In this document: positions 33,671 to 45,700 of the stretch, one piece after another
How the letters are laid out: each line of letters begins with the position of its first letter
Position numbering within the stretch: position 1 is the first letter of the stretch
NCBI RefSeq assembly: GCF_018294505.1
Contig: NC_057808.1
Span: forward strand, 227,041,780 to 227,105,779
Direction: 5' to 3'
Length of the DNA: 64,000 nucleotides
Origin: Triticum aestivum
Taxonomy: Eukaryota; Streptophyta; Magnoliopsida; Poales; Poaceae
Notes under the pieces: generated by a model
What the model saw: only the letters and a program-made list of their open reading frames with translations
What the model was told of the DNA's origin: nothing
Databases searched by the model: none
Made by a program: the position numbers and the translations under genes

Positions 33671-36600
33671 TGTAAGTGCATCTAGTGCCCCTTAGTGATT
33701 TTGGTGTATTGAAGACTTATAGGTTAAGGGACTAATGTGTTTATGAGTGTACACAGGTCTATAAGTCTACGAGGAGTTTGATATTTACAGAAAAAGTCTA
33801 CCCCTAAGAATGAAGTTCTTCGATTGAAGACTTTGGATTTCTGAAGACTTTCTGAAGACTTTGAAAGTGAAGAAATTGGTGTGACCTTGAAGACTTGGTA
33901 TCCATTCGAGGAACATGAAGCGTGAAGACTCTTGTTTTAGTAGTTTCATTTTCTCTTTCTTGAGTCATAGGAAACACCGTACTGTTAAAGGGGGTAGAGG
34001 AAATACTAAGGAAAAATTTCCATGTGATGCTTGACTCAAAATCCTACACCTACCAATCCCTTCGAGTGAAGCCATTGGAAATCTCATACAGTTTAGTCAT
34101 ATTCTTCAGTGACATTGACGAAGTTCTTCTGGTATCCGAGGAATTTGTTCTGACTGAGGAGTTAGGAATTCGCCAGTGCGGATTGCCTACACAGTGAGGA
34201 ACATGAGAGCCCTGAGGTATTTGATACTCAAATTTCCGACCGTTGCAGCGCCAGCTGTCCCAAAATATCTACCCACCTAACGGTCATTTCATTGAAGGGC
34301 ATTTATGTCTTATCATGTCGGGCTGCTCCCTAGGCTATACATAGCCGCCCCCTACAACCACTAGTTGGTTGGCTGCTCCGAGAGAAACTGACACTTGTCA
34401 TTTGAGAGCATCCCATCCTCCGAGGACTTTGAGCGAAAATCATCTAGTGAGGAAAACCCAAACCCAAACACCTACAAACCCAAAGTGATTGAGCATCACT
34501 GAAGAGATTGATCTTGCGTAGTTCCGACGCTTGTTACCTTTGAAGACTGTGCTTCTTCCAGACGGTTAGGCGTCATGGTCTAGAGCATCCAAGAGGAATT
34601 GTGGATCGCCGAGTGACCGAGTTTGTGAAGGTTCAGAATGTTGGGTAACGTAGTAATTTCAAAAAAAAATCCTATGCACACGCAAGATCATGGTGATGCA
34701 TAACAACGAGAGGGGAGAGTGTTGTCCACGTACCCTCGTAGACCGACAGCGGAAGCGTTCTCGCAACGCGGTTGATGTAGTCGAACGTCTTCACGATCCG
34801 ACCGATCAAGTACCGAACGCACGGCACCTCCGAAGTTCTACACACGTTCAGCTCGATGACGTCCCTCGAACTCCGATCCAGCCGAGTGTTGAGGGAGAGT
34901 TTCGTCAGCACGACGGCGTGGTGACGATGATGATGTTTCACCGACGCAGGGCTTCGCCTAAGCTTCGCGACGGTATTATCGAGGTGTAATCTGGTGGAGG
35001 GGGGCACCGCACACGGCTAAAATATCGTATATCAAGTGTGTTCTTAGGTGCCCCCCTGCCCCCGTATATAAAGGAGCAAGGGGGAGGCCGGCTGCCTATG
35101 GGCGCGCCAAGGAGAGGGGGGGAGTCCTCCTCCTAGTAGGAGTAGGACTCCCCTTTCCTAGTCCTACTAGGAAAAGAAGGGGGGAAGGAAAGAGAGGGAG
35201 AGGGAGAGGGAAAGGGGGCTGCGCCCCCCTCTCCTAGTCCAACTAGGACTCCTCTGGGAGGGGGCGCACCACCTCTTGGCTGCTGCCCTCTCTCTCCCCT
35301 CAAGGCCCACTAAGGCCCAATACTTCCCCGGGGGGTTCCGGTAACCCTCCGGCACTCCGGTTTAATCCGAAACTTCTCCGGAACACTTCCGGTGTCCGAA
35401 TATAGTCGTCCAATATATCAATCTTTACATCTCGACCATTTCGAGACTCCTCGTCATGTCCGTGATCACATCCGGGACTCCGAACAACCTTCGGTACATC
35501 AAATCATATAAACTCATAATAAAACTGTCATCGTAACTTTAAGCGTGCGGACCCTTTGGGTTCGAGAACTATGTAGACATGACCGAGACACCTCTCCGGT
35601 CAATAACCAATAGCGGGACCTGGATGCCCATATTGGCTCCCACATATTCTACGAAGATCTTTATCGGTCAGACCGCATAACAACATACGTTGTTCCCTTT
35701 GTCATCGGTATGTTACTTGCCCGAGATTCGATCGTCGGTATCTTGATACCTAGTTCAATCTCGTTACCGGCAAGTCTCTTTACTCGTTCCGTAATACATC
35801 ATCCCGCAACTAACTCATTAGTCACAATGCTTGCAAGGCTTATAGTGATGTGCATTACCGAGTGGGCCCAGAGATACCTCTCCGACAATCGGAGTGACAA
35901 ATCCTAATCTCGAAATACGCCAACCCAACAAGTACCTTTGGAGACACCTGTAGAGCACCTTTATAATCACCAAGTTACGTTGTGACGTTTGGTAGCACAC
36001 AAAGTGTTCCTCCGGTAAACGGGAGTTGCATAATCTCATAGTCATAGGAACATGTATAAGTCATGAAGAAAGCAATAGCAACATACTAAACGATCGGGTG
36101 CTAAGCTAATGAAATGGGTCATGTCAATCACGTCATTCTCCTAATGAGGTGATCCCGTTAATCAAATGACAACTCATGTCTATGGCTAGGAAACATAACC
36201 ATCTTTGATTAACGAACTAGTCAAGTAGAGGCATACTAGTGACACTTTGTTTGTCTATGTATTCACACATGTATTATGTTTCTGGTTAATACAATTCTAG
36301 CATGAATAATAAACATTTATCATGATATAAGGAAATATATAATACTTTATTATTGCCTCTAGGGCATATTTCCTTCACAGAAGTCACCTGAAGACTTACC
36401 ACGAGTGATTGGGCGAGGTCTGTGTGACGTTAGCTCAAGGAGAATACGGTGAGGACTGTGTGTCCTCAGGTTTAAATACCTAGCCGCTCCAACCAGACGT
36501 ACAACTGAGACAGCAGTTGGAACTGGTCTACCAAATCATTGTCTTCACCAAGCTTACTAGTTCTATTTCCTCAACTCTTTCATTTCCTCATTATAGTTGT

Positions 36601-36902
36601 TGTGTGCTTGTTCATATCAGTTTGAAGACTTTGACTGAAGACTTTCTCAATTTCCTCAGTTCAATTTCTTCAGTCTGTTTGGCTTCATCCTGTGTTATCC
36701 TGTGTTTACGCTTTCTGTACTCTGTGCTTGTCTTCATTTCATCGTGATGACCATGCTTGTGTTCTGTTCTGTTTACTTTTGAGTACTTATTCCACTGCAA
36801 GTAGTTCTTCACTAAGGAATTTCCTCACCCACAAATTCGTCTGTGAAGAATTCATCAAAATCGCGTATTCACCCCCCCTCTAGTCGATATAACGCACTTT
36901 CA
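33671..36902 (+). repeat. Maximus-like 5' LTR with nested Angela LTR
   Basis: Begins TGTAAGTGCA and ends ACGCACTTTCA just before the primer site. Removing the nested Angela LTR and its 5-bp target copy leaves about 1.49 kb. Repeated GAAGACTTTG/TGAAGACT motifs fill the first 250 bp and recur near 36620-36670. Confidence 0.8.
34639..36377 (-). mobile_element. Angela-type solo LTR, minus strand
   Basis: The 1,739-bp segment begins TGTTGGGTAACGTAG and ends GCATATTTCCTTCA, and is flanked by perfect target duplications CAGAA (34634-34638 and 36378-36382). No internal sequence remains, so it is a solo LTR. A minus-strand TATA box reads as GTATATAAAGGAG at about 35064-35076. Confidence 0.95.
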
Positions 36903-36904
36903 AT

Positions 36905-36916
36905 TGGTATCAGAGC
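36905..36916 (+). other. Primer binding site (tRNA-iMet)
   Basis: TGGTATCAGAGC starts two bases after the Maximus-like LTR end. It is the standard Copia primer site complementary to initiator methionine tRNA. Confidence 0.9.
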
Positions 36917-36969
36917 AAGGTACTCCCTTGTTCTGTCTGATTTTGGTTTAACCACCTGGAGTTTTAGTT

Positions 36970-38715
36970 ATGTCGACCACAGGAATGAAGACCGTGTCAT
37001 GCCCCATCTTTGACGGTCACGAGTATCCCAAGTGGAAGGTCATGATGAAGAAGCGTCTCATGGCGATGAACAGTGAGCTGTGGACCGTCACTGAGATTGG
37101 TCTTACCGATCTGTGCAAGATGGCAGAAGCTGATGACATTCGCAAGTTCACCCTTCTCAACCTCACAGTGAAGGACGCCATCTGCTCCTGTCTGTCTCAA
37201 AATCAGTTCAGGAACATCATGCATCTCGATCATGCAAAGCTTATCTGGGACCGTCTCTCTGAGGTCTATGAAGGTCATCGAACCCGTCATGATCCTTGGT
37301 TTGAGGACTTCAAGGAATCTCTCAAAGCGATGACATTCAAACCAGAATCATCATCTTCTACACCATGCCTTATGGCAAAGGATGCAAAGGTAACTGAATG
37401 CTATCTATCTGAATCCAGTGATGATGAATCTGGTGATGAATTTGGACCCAGCTATGTCAAACTTGCTTCCCTTGCCACTAAACAACAAAGAGCTTTGGAA
37501 AAAGTTCAATACATGCTAAATAAGAGCGATGATATGTTGGGTGAAGAAATGGATCAGTCGAAAGCTTTGGCTGAGAGTCTTCAGAGACTTCAGACTAAGT
37601 TTGACACCCTTCAAGGTCATCATAACACTCTCTTATCTGATCATGAGAAGCTCTCTTATGAATTTCTTCAGAGAAAGCAAGATCTTGAAAAGCTAAGAGT
37701 GAGTTATGAAGATCTTCAGAAGGAGCGTGATTCATTACTTGCTCAATAAATCAGCGCTTCTCAGGAAGAATTTGTTCCTCCATGTTTAAAATGCATTGAA
37801 CGTGAATCTGCTAATTCTTCACCTGAATGTTCAAATGCTTCCAATGCTACAAATTCTTCACCTGTCTCTGCTATCACTAATTCCTCATCTGAGGACATTG
37901 CTAGTATCACTGATGATGCAGGGCTGAAGGAGTTGTACATGACAGGCATGTACAAAAGCCTCAAAGGGCATCAGACTCTTTGTGATGTGCTTAAAAAGCA
38001 GATCCTCAACAGGAACCCTAGGAAAGAGGGTATTGCCTTTGAGAGGAAACTCAATGCTGATGGTACTTATTGGAAGCCTGAGCAGTACCCCAAAACCTCA
38101 TGGGTTGCTGCAAAGGGATCTCCAGTTGATCCATCCAATTTATCTGGCTTTACATGTGAATCTCCTCATTCTTCTGATGAGTCATTTGACTCCAACTATA
38201 AACTGTTCAAAAATCAGAATGGTGAAGTATTTGCTAGATATGTTGGCACTGACTGCAGGAACGGTTCGCCTATGAAGAAAATCTGGGTTCCCAAGAGTTG
38301 CCTTGAAAATCTTCAGGTGAATGTCATCATGATACCGCGAGTGAAGAATAGGAACCCCAGATCGAATTCTTCATACGGACCAAATTCTTCATATGGATCC
38401 AAGTCCTCATACGGACCAAATTCCTCACGTGGATCATATTCCTCAAAAGGATCAAAGTCCTCATATGATTATCATCGTGCTAACACCTCTGTTTCGCAGG
38501 GAAGAGCTAAGGGCTATGAATATGAGCATTATTCTTCTAATCATTATGTTAATAAGTCCTCGAAGAATTTCTCTGCTTATTCATATGCTTATCCTAACTC
38601 CTCTTATGTGAAACGAAATGGATTGGCTTCTATGCCACCTTTCTCATATGGAGCTCGTAGAGTGATGAACTCTTTGCCACCCCTTCAGATGTGGGTGGTG
38701 AAGAAAAAGAACTAA
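36970..38715 (+). pseudogene. gag: Sirevirus-type gag, one in-frame stop
   Basis: ATG at 36970 opens a frame to 38715 that is continuous except for TAA at 37747-37749. The first 120 residues are Copia gag (FDGHEYPKWKVMMKKRL, HAKLIWDRLSEVYEG). A coiled coil follows (about residues 170-259: KALAESLQRLQTKFDTL and onward), then a Ser/Asn-rich part, a basic region, and a Ser/Tyr repeat tail (NSSYGPNSS and similar, about 38360-38460). No CCHC knuckle is seen; the stretch expected to hold it appears shortened near 37330. The protein would form the particle shell and bind RNA. The stop truncates it right after the coiled coil. Confidence 0.8.
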
Positions 38716-38949
38716 TCTCTTATGCAGGGTCAGGTCTCCAGACGTGATAAAACGTCTGAAGAATTTGCTGGAGACCTGAAAAGTGCCTGAAAGGACGCAG
38801 GCTAATCATGAAGAAATGAACTTTCATTTCTCACGTCCTCATACTGCTTTTTCTGTTCTATTGCTTGATGAAATTGATCTGATGAATTGATTTCATATTC
38901 TTCACTGATGAAGTATATGAGTTTGTAAGCTGCACTAATTCATCTGCAG
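38716..38949 (+). other. gag-pol spacer with alternative hairpins
   Basis: After the gag stop, GGTCTCCAG (38733-38741) pairs with CTGGAGACC (38768-38776), while CAGACGT (38739-38745) pairs with ACGTCTG (38752-38758). The spacer has stops in all plus frames and ends in TTCATCTGCAG, an AG acceptor-like site just before pol coding resumes at 38950. Confidence 0.5.
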
Positions 38950-40220
38950 GATGATCAACCCAAAGCCAATGAGTGGGTCCTCGATAGTGGATGTACAAAT
39001 CACATGACTGGTGACAAGAATCTATTGATGGATGCTCCCTTATCTCCATCGCATCTGAAGCATATCGTCTTTGCTGACAAAGGCAAAAGTCAGGTATTGG
39101 GTCTAGGTAAGGTTGCTATCTCAAAGGATCGGCACATGGACAAAGTCATGCTTGTCGAGTCCTTAGGATACAACCTCATGTCAGTCTCAATGCTTTGTGA
39201 TCTTGATATGGTTGTTGTCTTTGGCAAGTATCGTTGTGTTGTAATCATGGAAGCTGACCATTCCAAAGTCTTCGAAGGCTTTAGGAGAGGATATCTGTAT
39301 ATTGTTGATTTCTCCACAGGACCACAACCAGCAGTATGCCTACTTGTAAAAGCTTTAGAAGGCTGGCTATGGCATCGACGACTTGGTCATGCAGGCATGA
39401 GGAATTTGCACACGCTTGCGAAGAAGAAGCATGTCATTGGCATTGATAATGTCAAATTCCTCAAGGATCACTTATGCGGAGCCTGTGAAGCTGGGAAGAT
39501 GACCAAGGCCAAACATCTAGCGAAGACTATCATGACTATCACTCGACCATTTGAATTGCTTCATATGGATCTCTTTGGTCCTAACCATTATTCTGCAGTT
39601 ACAAATGCTGCATCTCAATATGGCTTTGTTATTGTTGATGATTACTCTCGTTACACATGGGTACATATTGTCACTTACAAACATGAGGTGCAGGAAGTCT
39701 TCAAACGATTTTCCTCGAGGGCTTCAACCAACTTTGGTGTGAAGATCAAGCACATCAGAAGTGACAATGGAACTGAGTTCAAGAACTCTGGTCTTGATGA
39801 CTATCTTGATGAACTTGGTATTACTCATGAGTTATCTGCTCCTTACACTCCTCAGCAGAATGGCGTCGTGGAGCGCAAAAACAGGACTCTTGTTGAGATG
39901 GCTTGCACTATGCTTGATGAGTACAAGACGCCTCGACACTTCTGGATTGAGGCAATTTATATTGTGTGCCACATCATCAACAGAGTATATCTTCACAAAT
40001 TCTTCAAGAAGACTGCCTATGAACTCCTCACTGACAAGAAACCCAATGTGAGTTATTTCAAAGTCTTCGGTGCTAAATGTTGGATTAGAGATCCTCATCA
40101 CAACTCTAAATTTGCACCGAAAGCACATGAGGGTTTTATGCTTGGTTATGGAAAGGACCCACACACCTACAGAGTCTTCAACAACGTGCACCACAAAGTT
40201 GTTGAAACTGTAGATGTGCG
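38950..40220 (+). pseudogene. pol: Copia protease-integrase, cut by E2
   Basis: The frame begins before 39004: protease motif LDSGCTNHMTG (about 38980-39012), the GAG-pre-integrase zinc region (WHRRLGH...CGACEAGK, about 39370-39495), then the integrase core with Asp in LHMDLFGPN, Asp in IRSDNGTEF and Glu in NGVVERKNR. The frame stays open to the E2 junction at 40220, about 60 residues past the core. Nothing in the visible part is mutated, so the damage is the insertion itself. Bases 39769-40220 recur at 53280-53730. Confidence 0.85.
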
Positions 40221-40885
40221 TGTCGGCGTTCTGGGAACGGGGGTCCCTAGACTTTCCTGCCTACGGCCACGACATGGCTTTGAGCAGGCCTGTACGGCCC
40301 ATCTTCATCGACAAGGCATACAAGACCCTCGCGAGGGGCCAAGCCTCGCAAGGCGGACGACGCAAGACCTCCTCAGGAGCGGCCTCACCAGGCTGCCTCG
40401 CGAGGAGCGAAGATATCAAGGCGGGGCAAACCTCACGAGGTACTCGTGACGTGAGCCATGACGACCTGGATCAGACGGGCGCTAGGCGGGCGCCAGAGTG
40501 CGCAGCGTCCTTGTTTCCTCTTTGGTGCCAAGGGAGCAGGCGCAGGCGCGGAGTACCGAGGCATCAAGCAAAGGTTTCCTTATCGGTGCAACGAGACCAA
40601 GACCAGTAGGCCAGCAGGACGGAGGTCACCATGGAGCCCAAGATGGCGTCACCACCAGAGCCTTTCGCAGGCGAAGACCACTTTTGTCAGGATAGCTTGT
40701 ACTAGCTGTCCCCTTTCAAATTGGCCACCGTTGTTGGCTCCCTTCCCGCTCAATATTTGGGGAGAGGACCAGGGCCTATATAAGTAGAACTAGCCACCAT
40801 AGTAGAGGGCATCGAGTCCTCACCCCCACAAGTTAGACAAGCACAAGAACACCTCAACCTCAGGAGGCTGTTCTTCCCCTTGTAC
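40221..40885 (+). repeat. E2 5' LTR, first part (left copy)
   Basis: Begins TGTCGGCGTTCTGGG immediately after Maximus-like sequence ending GTGCG. It runs 665 bp to the E3 LTR. A TATA box TATATAAG is at 40777-40784. It equals 53731-54395 with about 16 substitutions and is the left copy of the large duplication. Confidence 0.85.
40777..40784 (+). promoter_or_regulatory. TATA box of the E2-family LTR
   Basis: TATATAAG within GGGCCTATATAAGTAGAAC. The same box is at 54287-54294 in the right copy and, reversed, at 26094-26101 in the E1 LTR, so it is conserved across the family. Confidence 0.6.
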
Positions 40886-42088
40886 TGTTGTCGGGTGGTA
40901 GGTGCGACATATGCCAACGGGTGGCTTATCATTGTGGGAGCCAGTAAGACGTCGCCGGTGCCTGGAAACGGGATGAGGCGAAGACATGCACGCCGGCGAA
41001 TCTTACCCAGGTTCGGGGATCTCCGTGGAGATAACACCCCTAGTCCTGCTCTGCGGGGTGTCCGCATGATCACTAGATCAAGACAAGTAGCTACAAGTGC
41101 TCCTTGAGCTATCGGGTTAGAGGGAGAAGAAGGGCAAGGCTAACTCTCCTTTTCTCTCTATGTGGTGTGTGTAATTCTATGAGACCAACCCTTTGCATGG
41201 GTGTCCCGGGGGGTTTATATAGGCCTACCCCCCAGGGGTACAATGGTAATCCGGCTAGGCGCGGGTCCCAGCCATCAGTGTACATGCTTGCCGGCTTCTC
41301 CGCCGGTCATTGGGGCCCGCCGACTGGTGGGTCCCGCCGGCTGCCGGCTTCTTGGCCGGCACGCCGGCCCCACCGCATGGGGGATTTGTCGGCGGCTGGT
41401 TACTGTTGCCTCGCCTCTGCTGACGAGGGCTTTGTCGAGGTAAGCATGGCTATAGTGTCGCCGCCTTGGCGAGCTCTCACTGTAGCCTTACCTCGTCTTG
41501 TCTCCTTAATAGGGCGCATGCTTCGAGGGAGGGAGGTAGCCGGCTGTTGGGAGCCGGCCACATCCCTGGCCGACTAGAGCAGGTCGGGCCGTCTCCAGAT
41601 GTCTCCCTGGCAAAGGGGGCCCGCCGCCCGCGGGCCGATCTGGCACATGTCGTGGGTGACGTCGGGGCCAACATGGCTACAGTGCCGCGCCGGACGGGGG
41701 ATGGCTGGCTCGTACGGCGCCCTGTGGCCATGCCTGTTCCGGGATTCGGGGGTAGTGGGCTGTACTGCGGCCACGCCCCCTCCTATCACCATTATGCGGG
41801 TACAGTCTTAGTGGGTGCAGTCTTGGCCGGCTTCTGGGAGTCGGCCTTCTTCATGGCCGGCTTCTGGGAGTCGGTCCTCTTGGGGCCGGCTTCCTGGAGT
41901 CGGCTATCTCGTATCTTTCTTGGGGGAGGTTTTCTGGGACTGAGCCGCCTTCGGGGAGTCGGCCCTGGGGATAGCCGGCCGGAGGAAGGCGGCCCTATGC
42001 TTTGTGCGCTTGAAGGCTTGAATGGTCTGATAATTTCTCAAAGAGCCAGGGGAGTCGGTTAGGCTACCCGTGGCCATTTACTCCGATA
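40886..42088 (-). repeat. E3 3' LTR
   Basis: 1,203 bp; plus-strand ends TGTTGTCGGGTGG and TACTCCGATA. The right copy (54396-55569) ends CTCTGACA, giving TG...CA on the minus strand; here the TG has become TA. A minus-strand TATA box is at 41214-41221 (TTTATATA). It has one more unit of a 30-bp repeat (GCCGGCTTCTGGGAGTCGG) than the right copy, near 41830-41880. Many LTR bases carry a GCCGGC motif. Confidence 0.85.
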
Positions 42089-42702
42089 GTAGTCCCCGAA
42101 GCTGATCGGGCTTCGAGGTTGGGTGGAGGTCGAGAAGCTCGGGCAGCTTCTTATCTTGACGAGCCGGCAGCTGGGAGCCGGCTTCGGTTGGGCGCGCCGT
42201 CTTGGCGAATTTTTTTAAAGTCGGAGGGCGGGAGTCTGTTGGCGCGCGCGCGCCGGGCTGCGGGTCGGCCGCTCGCCGCCTGCGAACCACGTGGCATCCC
42301 TTGGCTGAAAAGGGCCTGCCAGCCCACGCGCGTGACAAGACGTCGCCGCAGGTCGGGGGCCCACCACTCCTACGCCCAGGCCCAGGCGCGGATTTTCTGC
42401 GGCCCAAAGCCGTCCGCACGTCTTCCTGCGGCGGTTTCGGCACGTCTTCAGGGCGCAGTAATCGCGGGACGTGGGGGAGTGGGTGCAGTTAATCCCACGT
42501 CCCACCCCACGCCTCGCCTCCTCGGCTTCACCGCACGAGGCTATAAGTAGGGGGAAGAGGGGAAGCGGGAGATGCTCGCACGCTCCTCTCCTCTCCGCCA
42601 TCTTCTTCCTCCTGCTTTCCCTAGCTGCAGCGTCTCGCCGCCGCGCCGTCCCACCATTCTTTTCCCTGTCTCCGCGCTCATCCTTGCCAGCCTCACGCTG
42701 CC
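42089..42702 (+). other. E3 spacer: purine tract and leader of the antisense gene
   Basis: GTAGTCCCCGAAG (42088-42100) next to the LTR is, on the minus strand, the polypurine tract. The rest is GC-rich with a CTATAAGTAG box at 42541-42550 and a pyrimidine-rich leader to the antisense gene ATG. Confidence 0.6.
42541..42550 (+). promoter_or_regulatory. Candidate TATA box of the antisense gene
   Basis: CTATAAGTAG lies about 160 bp upstream of the ATG at 42703, a plausible distance for a promoter of the plus-strand gene. Seen as sequence only. Confidence 0.35.
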
Positions 42703-45700
42703 ATGTAGTACAGCGGGGACTGGGACGGCTCCAACGTCCATGAGGACCACGTCGAGTTCCTCCGCAAGACACGGCGGCTGCCCGGCGCAGATAAGGTGTG
42801 GGTCCATCTCGCGCCTGAGAAGGAGATCACGCCGGAGCCGGAGGAAGGCGAGCGGGTGGTCTTCCACTCGCATTTCTTGCGCGGCATCGGCTTGCCAGCG
42901 AGTGCTTTTTTCCGTTCCTTCCTTGAATTCTATCAACTCCAGCCGCACCACCTCACCCCGAACACGGTGGTGCCGCTGTCCGCCTTCATCACCTTGTGCG
43001 AAGGCTATCTTGGCGTTCTCCCCACCCTCGAGCTCTGGGGAGAGTTCTTCCAGTCCAAGCTAGGCACGCGTATGCAGGGCGTGCCGGCTCAGAGTGGCGC
43101 CTTCATCGCGATGCGGAGGGTGGCACCCGACAACCCCTTCCCCGTCATCACGCTAATCCAGTCGGTGAAGCTCTGGCAGAAGTCATACTTCCACGTGAAG
43201 AACGTCGCCCCGCAAGGCGACTACGTCAATTTGCCGGCTTATGTAGCCGGCCCGCCGGCGGGTAGGCGGCCCCAGTGGTCCTATCGGGCCGTGACGCTGA
43301 CGCCGGCTGGAGCCGCGGCCGTCGCCCGACTGCGGGTGATGATCCAGTCGGAGGGCCTGACTGGGCCCGACTTGCTGGCCGCCTTCGTCGCGCGCCGGGT
43401 GCTTCCGCTTCAGAGCCACCCTCACCTGATCTGTCAGATGACCGGCCAGCTCGATCCGAGTCGGATGTGCACCAAGGACATGCTGCACGACGAGGTGGCC
43501 CATATGGTGAATTACCTTGCGAACTGCAAGCTCTCCGCAGAGTGGCAGTTTGGCAAGGAGCCATATTCCCGGGCACATCCGCCGCCCACGGTATGTTCTC
43601 TTTTTCCCTTTCTTCTCTTAATTTTGTCACCGAGTTCCTTTTGGCCGACTCTGACTAGTCGGCACGTCTCGGCAGAGCCCTCTCCTTCGGCCTGCAGGCG
43701 GGTCGGGGGCGGAGCGCCGATTCCTCCCCGACCGGACGGAGCATGACCTGGAGGACCCCGACTTGGGGGCGGCCGCCATGGATGACAACACCGAAGCGGG
43801 TGGCAGCCAAGCCGGCGGCGAGGCAGGCGGCTCCGGGCTTGGAGTCAGCTTCGACGACTGGCTGGATGACGACGAGGCGGAAGTCGTCCCACGCCGCCAA
43901 CCGGCGTCTAGCCACGGCGCGGGTTCCTCCGCCGCGCCACCTGCTCGGGGCGGCGGGCAGAAGCGTCGTGCCACGTCGGGCTTGTTCGGAAGTTGGCCGA
44001 AGAAGCCCAAGGGCGGGGCAGCGGCAACCAGGCGGGAAGAGGCGGCCGCGAAGGCGGCCCGCTTCCGCAAGGCGGTGAAGCAGCCGCAGACGGTGTCGGC
44101 GTAAGTGTATACTCCTTCGTGTATTCTTTCTTCTTTTCTCTGGTAGTTCCTGAATCCTTGTCCTTTCTCAAAAAATCAGGGCTCCACTGTCACTCGAGCG
44201 GGTTGCTGCCGCCTCCGTCGTTGGATCGCCGGGAGGATCCGGGAGCACCACTCGCCGCGTAGACCCCCGTGCCAAGCTCCAGGCGGCGACAGAGCAAAAT
44301 GCGCGGGAGGCGCGGGAGGAGCGGGAGGCGGAGGAGTTGAGGGCGGGCGCCGCCAAGGCGCGCGCCGATGCAGTGGCCAAGGCCCAAGCGGAGGCTGCGG
44401 CCGCGGCAATGGCGGAGGGGGCCTTGCTAGTCACCCCTCTGCGCATCGCGGCGCCTGAGGCCCCAGAGCCCCCGCCAGAAGAAGCCGGCGGTGACCAGCC
44501 GGGACTAGAGAGGGAGGACGACATCGTCGTCCCGGAGAGGGAGGCAGCACCAGCCCCGCCGACTGGGGCGACCCAAGGCGGCCGGCCTAACTTGCGGCCT
44601 GCACAATCGGCCGAGGGCGAGCCGGCTGCGAGGACTGATCTGGTGGTCCAGACGCCGTCGCGCCAGCGCGCGGGGAAGGCTACATCGGAGCCGCAGACGG
44701 CCGCGGGCTCCAGCTCGTCGGCCCAGGACATGGAGGCGGCCAGCGCCAGCTCGGGGTGGACGCTGGGTGGAGGGACGGCTGTGGTGAACGTGGCCGCGCA
44801 GGACGTCCGGAACCGGCATCAAGCCCAGGCTACGGCGCTGAGGAAATATAATGACGAGTTCCTTGCGACGCGGGCGGCCATTTGGGTTAGTCTTCTTGTC
44901 TTTGCTTTTTTGATCTTGGTTTCTTCCGTGGGGGCGCGTCAACACACCCACTGGGTGTAGTCCCTGAGTTCCGAGTCGGCTGCTGAGCAGACGGCTTGGA
45001 ACTTCCTAGCGGGCCTTGTTTTGCTATTCTTGTTCTCATTCGCTCCTCTGCCTGACTTGCAGGACTAGCACAACCTCCGCGCGGCTGCCTTCAACTCCCA
45101 GGCTCGGGAGCTGATCCAGAAGACTGCTGACCTATCTGAGAGCCGGGGTAGTGCTTCATCTTTTATCTCACGTGGGGGCGCGTCAGCGCACCCACTGGGT
45201 GTAGTCCCCGAGATTCGGGCTGACTACTGAGCAGTCGGGTCGGATCTTCCTTGACGACTTCACCTTATTGCTTCTTTCTTTTCTGCCATCCCTGCAGCGG
45301 CCAACGCCGGTCTAGGGGAGCAGCTGGGCGGGACTCAGGCCGCCCTCCGCGCTAAGGAGGCCGAGTTTGCCGCCTTGGCATAGGAGCGTGACCGCCTGGC
45401 CAAGAGGCTGGCCGACCAGGAGGAGAGCCACAAGGCGGCCCTGAAGGCGGTGCGGGACAGCGAGGCCGCCCTCCAAGCCGAGTATGAGACAGAGGCGGCC
45501 AGCTGGGCCGAAGCGAAGCAGACGCTAATCAACGGCTATGGCCAGATCAAAGACTTGGTTGACGGTAGGCCGCCTTCCTCTTCGTCCTTGCTTGCCGCTT
45601 GCCGTTTTAGCTCGTTTTCTGACTTGGTGTTTTTATCTTCTTTCTCTTTCTTCCTTGCGTAGAGTACTTTCCTGGCTACTCTACCGCCGCCAACCAGGTC

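Larger units (their letters stand above)
33671..40220 (+). mobile_element. Maximus-like Copia (Sirevirus) element, 3' part cut off
   Basis: It has a complete 5' LTR starting TGTAAGTGCATCTAGTGCC, a tRNA-iMet primer site, gag, and pol as far as the integrase, where E2 interrupts it at 40221. Reverse transcriptase, RNase H and the 3' LTR would be on the far side of E2, beyond base 64000. It inserted into E1 gag (flank GGCGCC). The family name Maximus is from recognition of the LTR start; the long Ser/Tyr-rich gag tail fits Sireviruses. Confidence 0.8.

Noticed and set aside
26651..42088. TA in place of TG at the inner edge of both E1 and E3 3' LTRs as a family signature
   Set aside because: The right E3 LTR copy has TG; single transitions at an inner LTR edge are tolerated after insertion.
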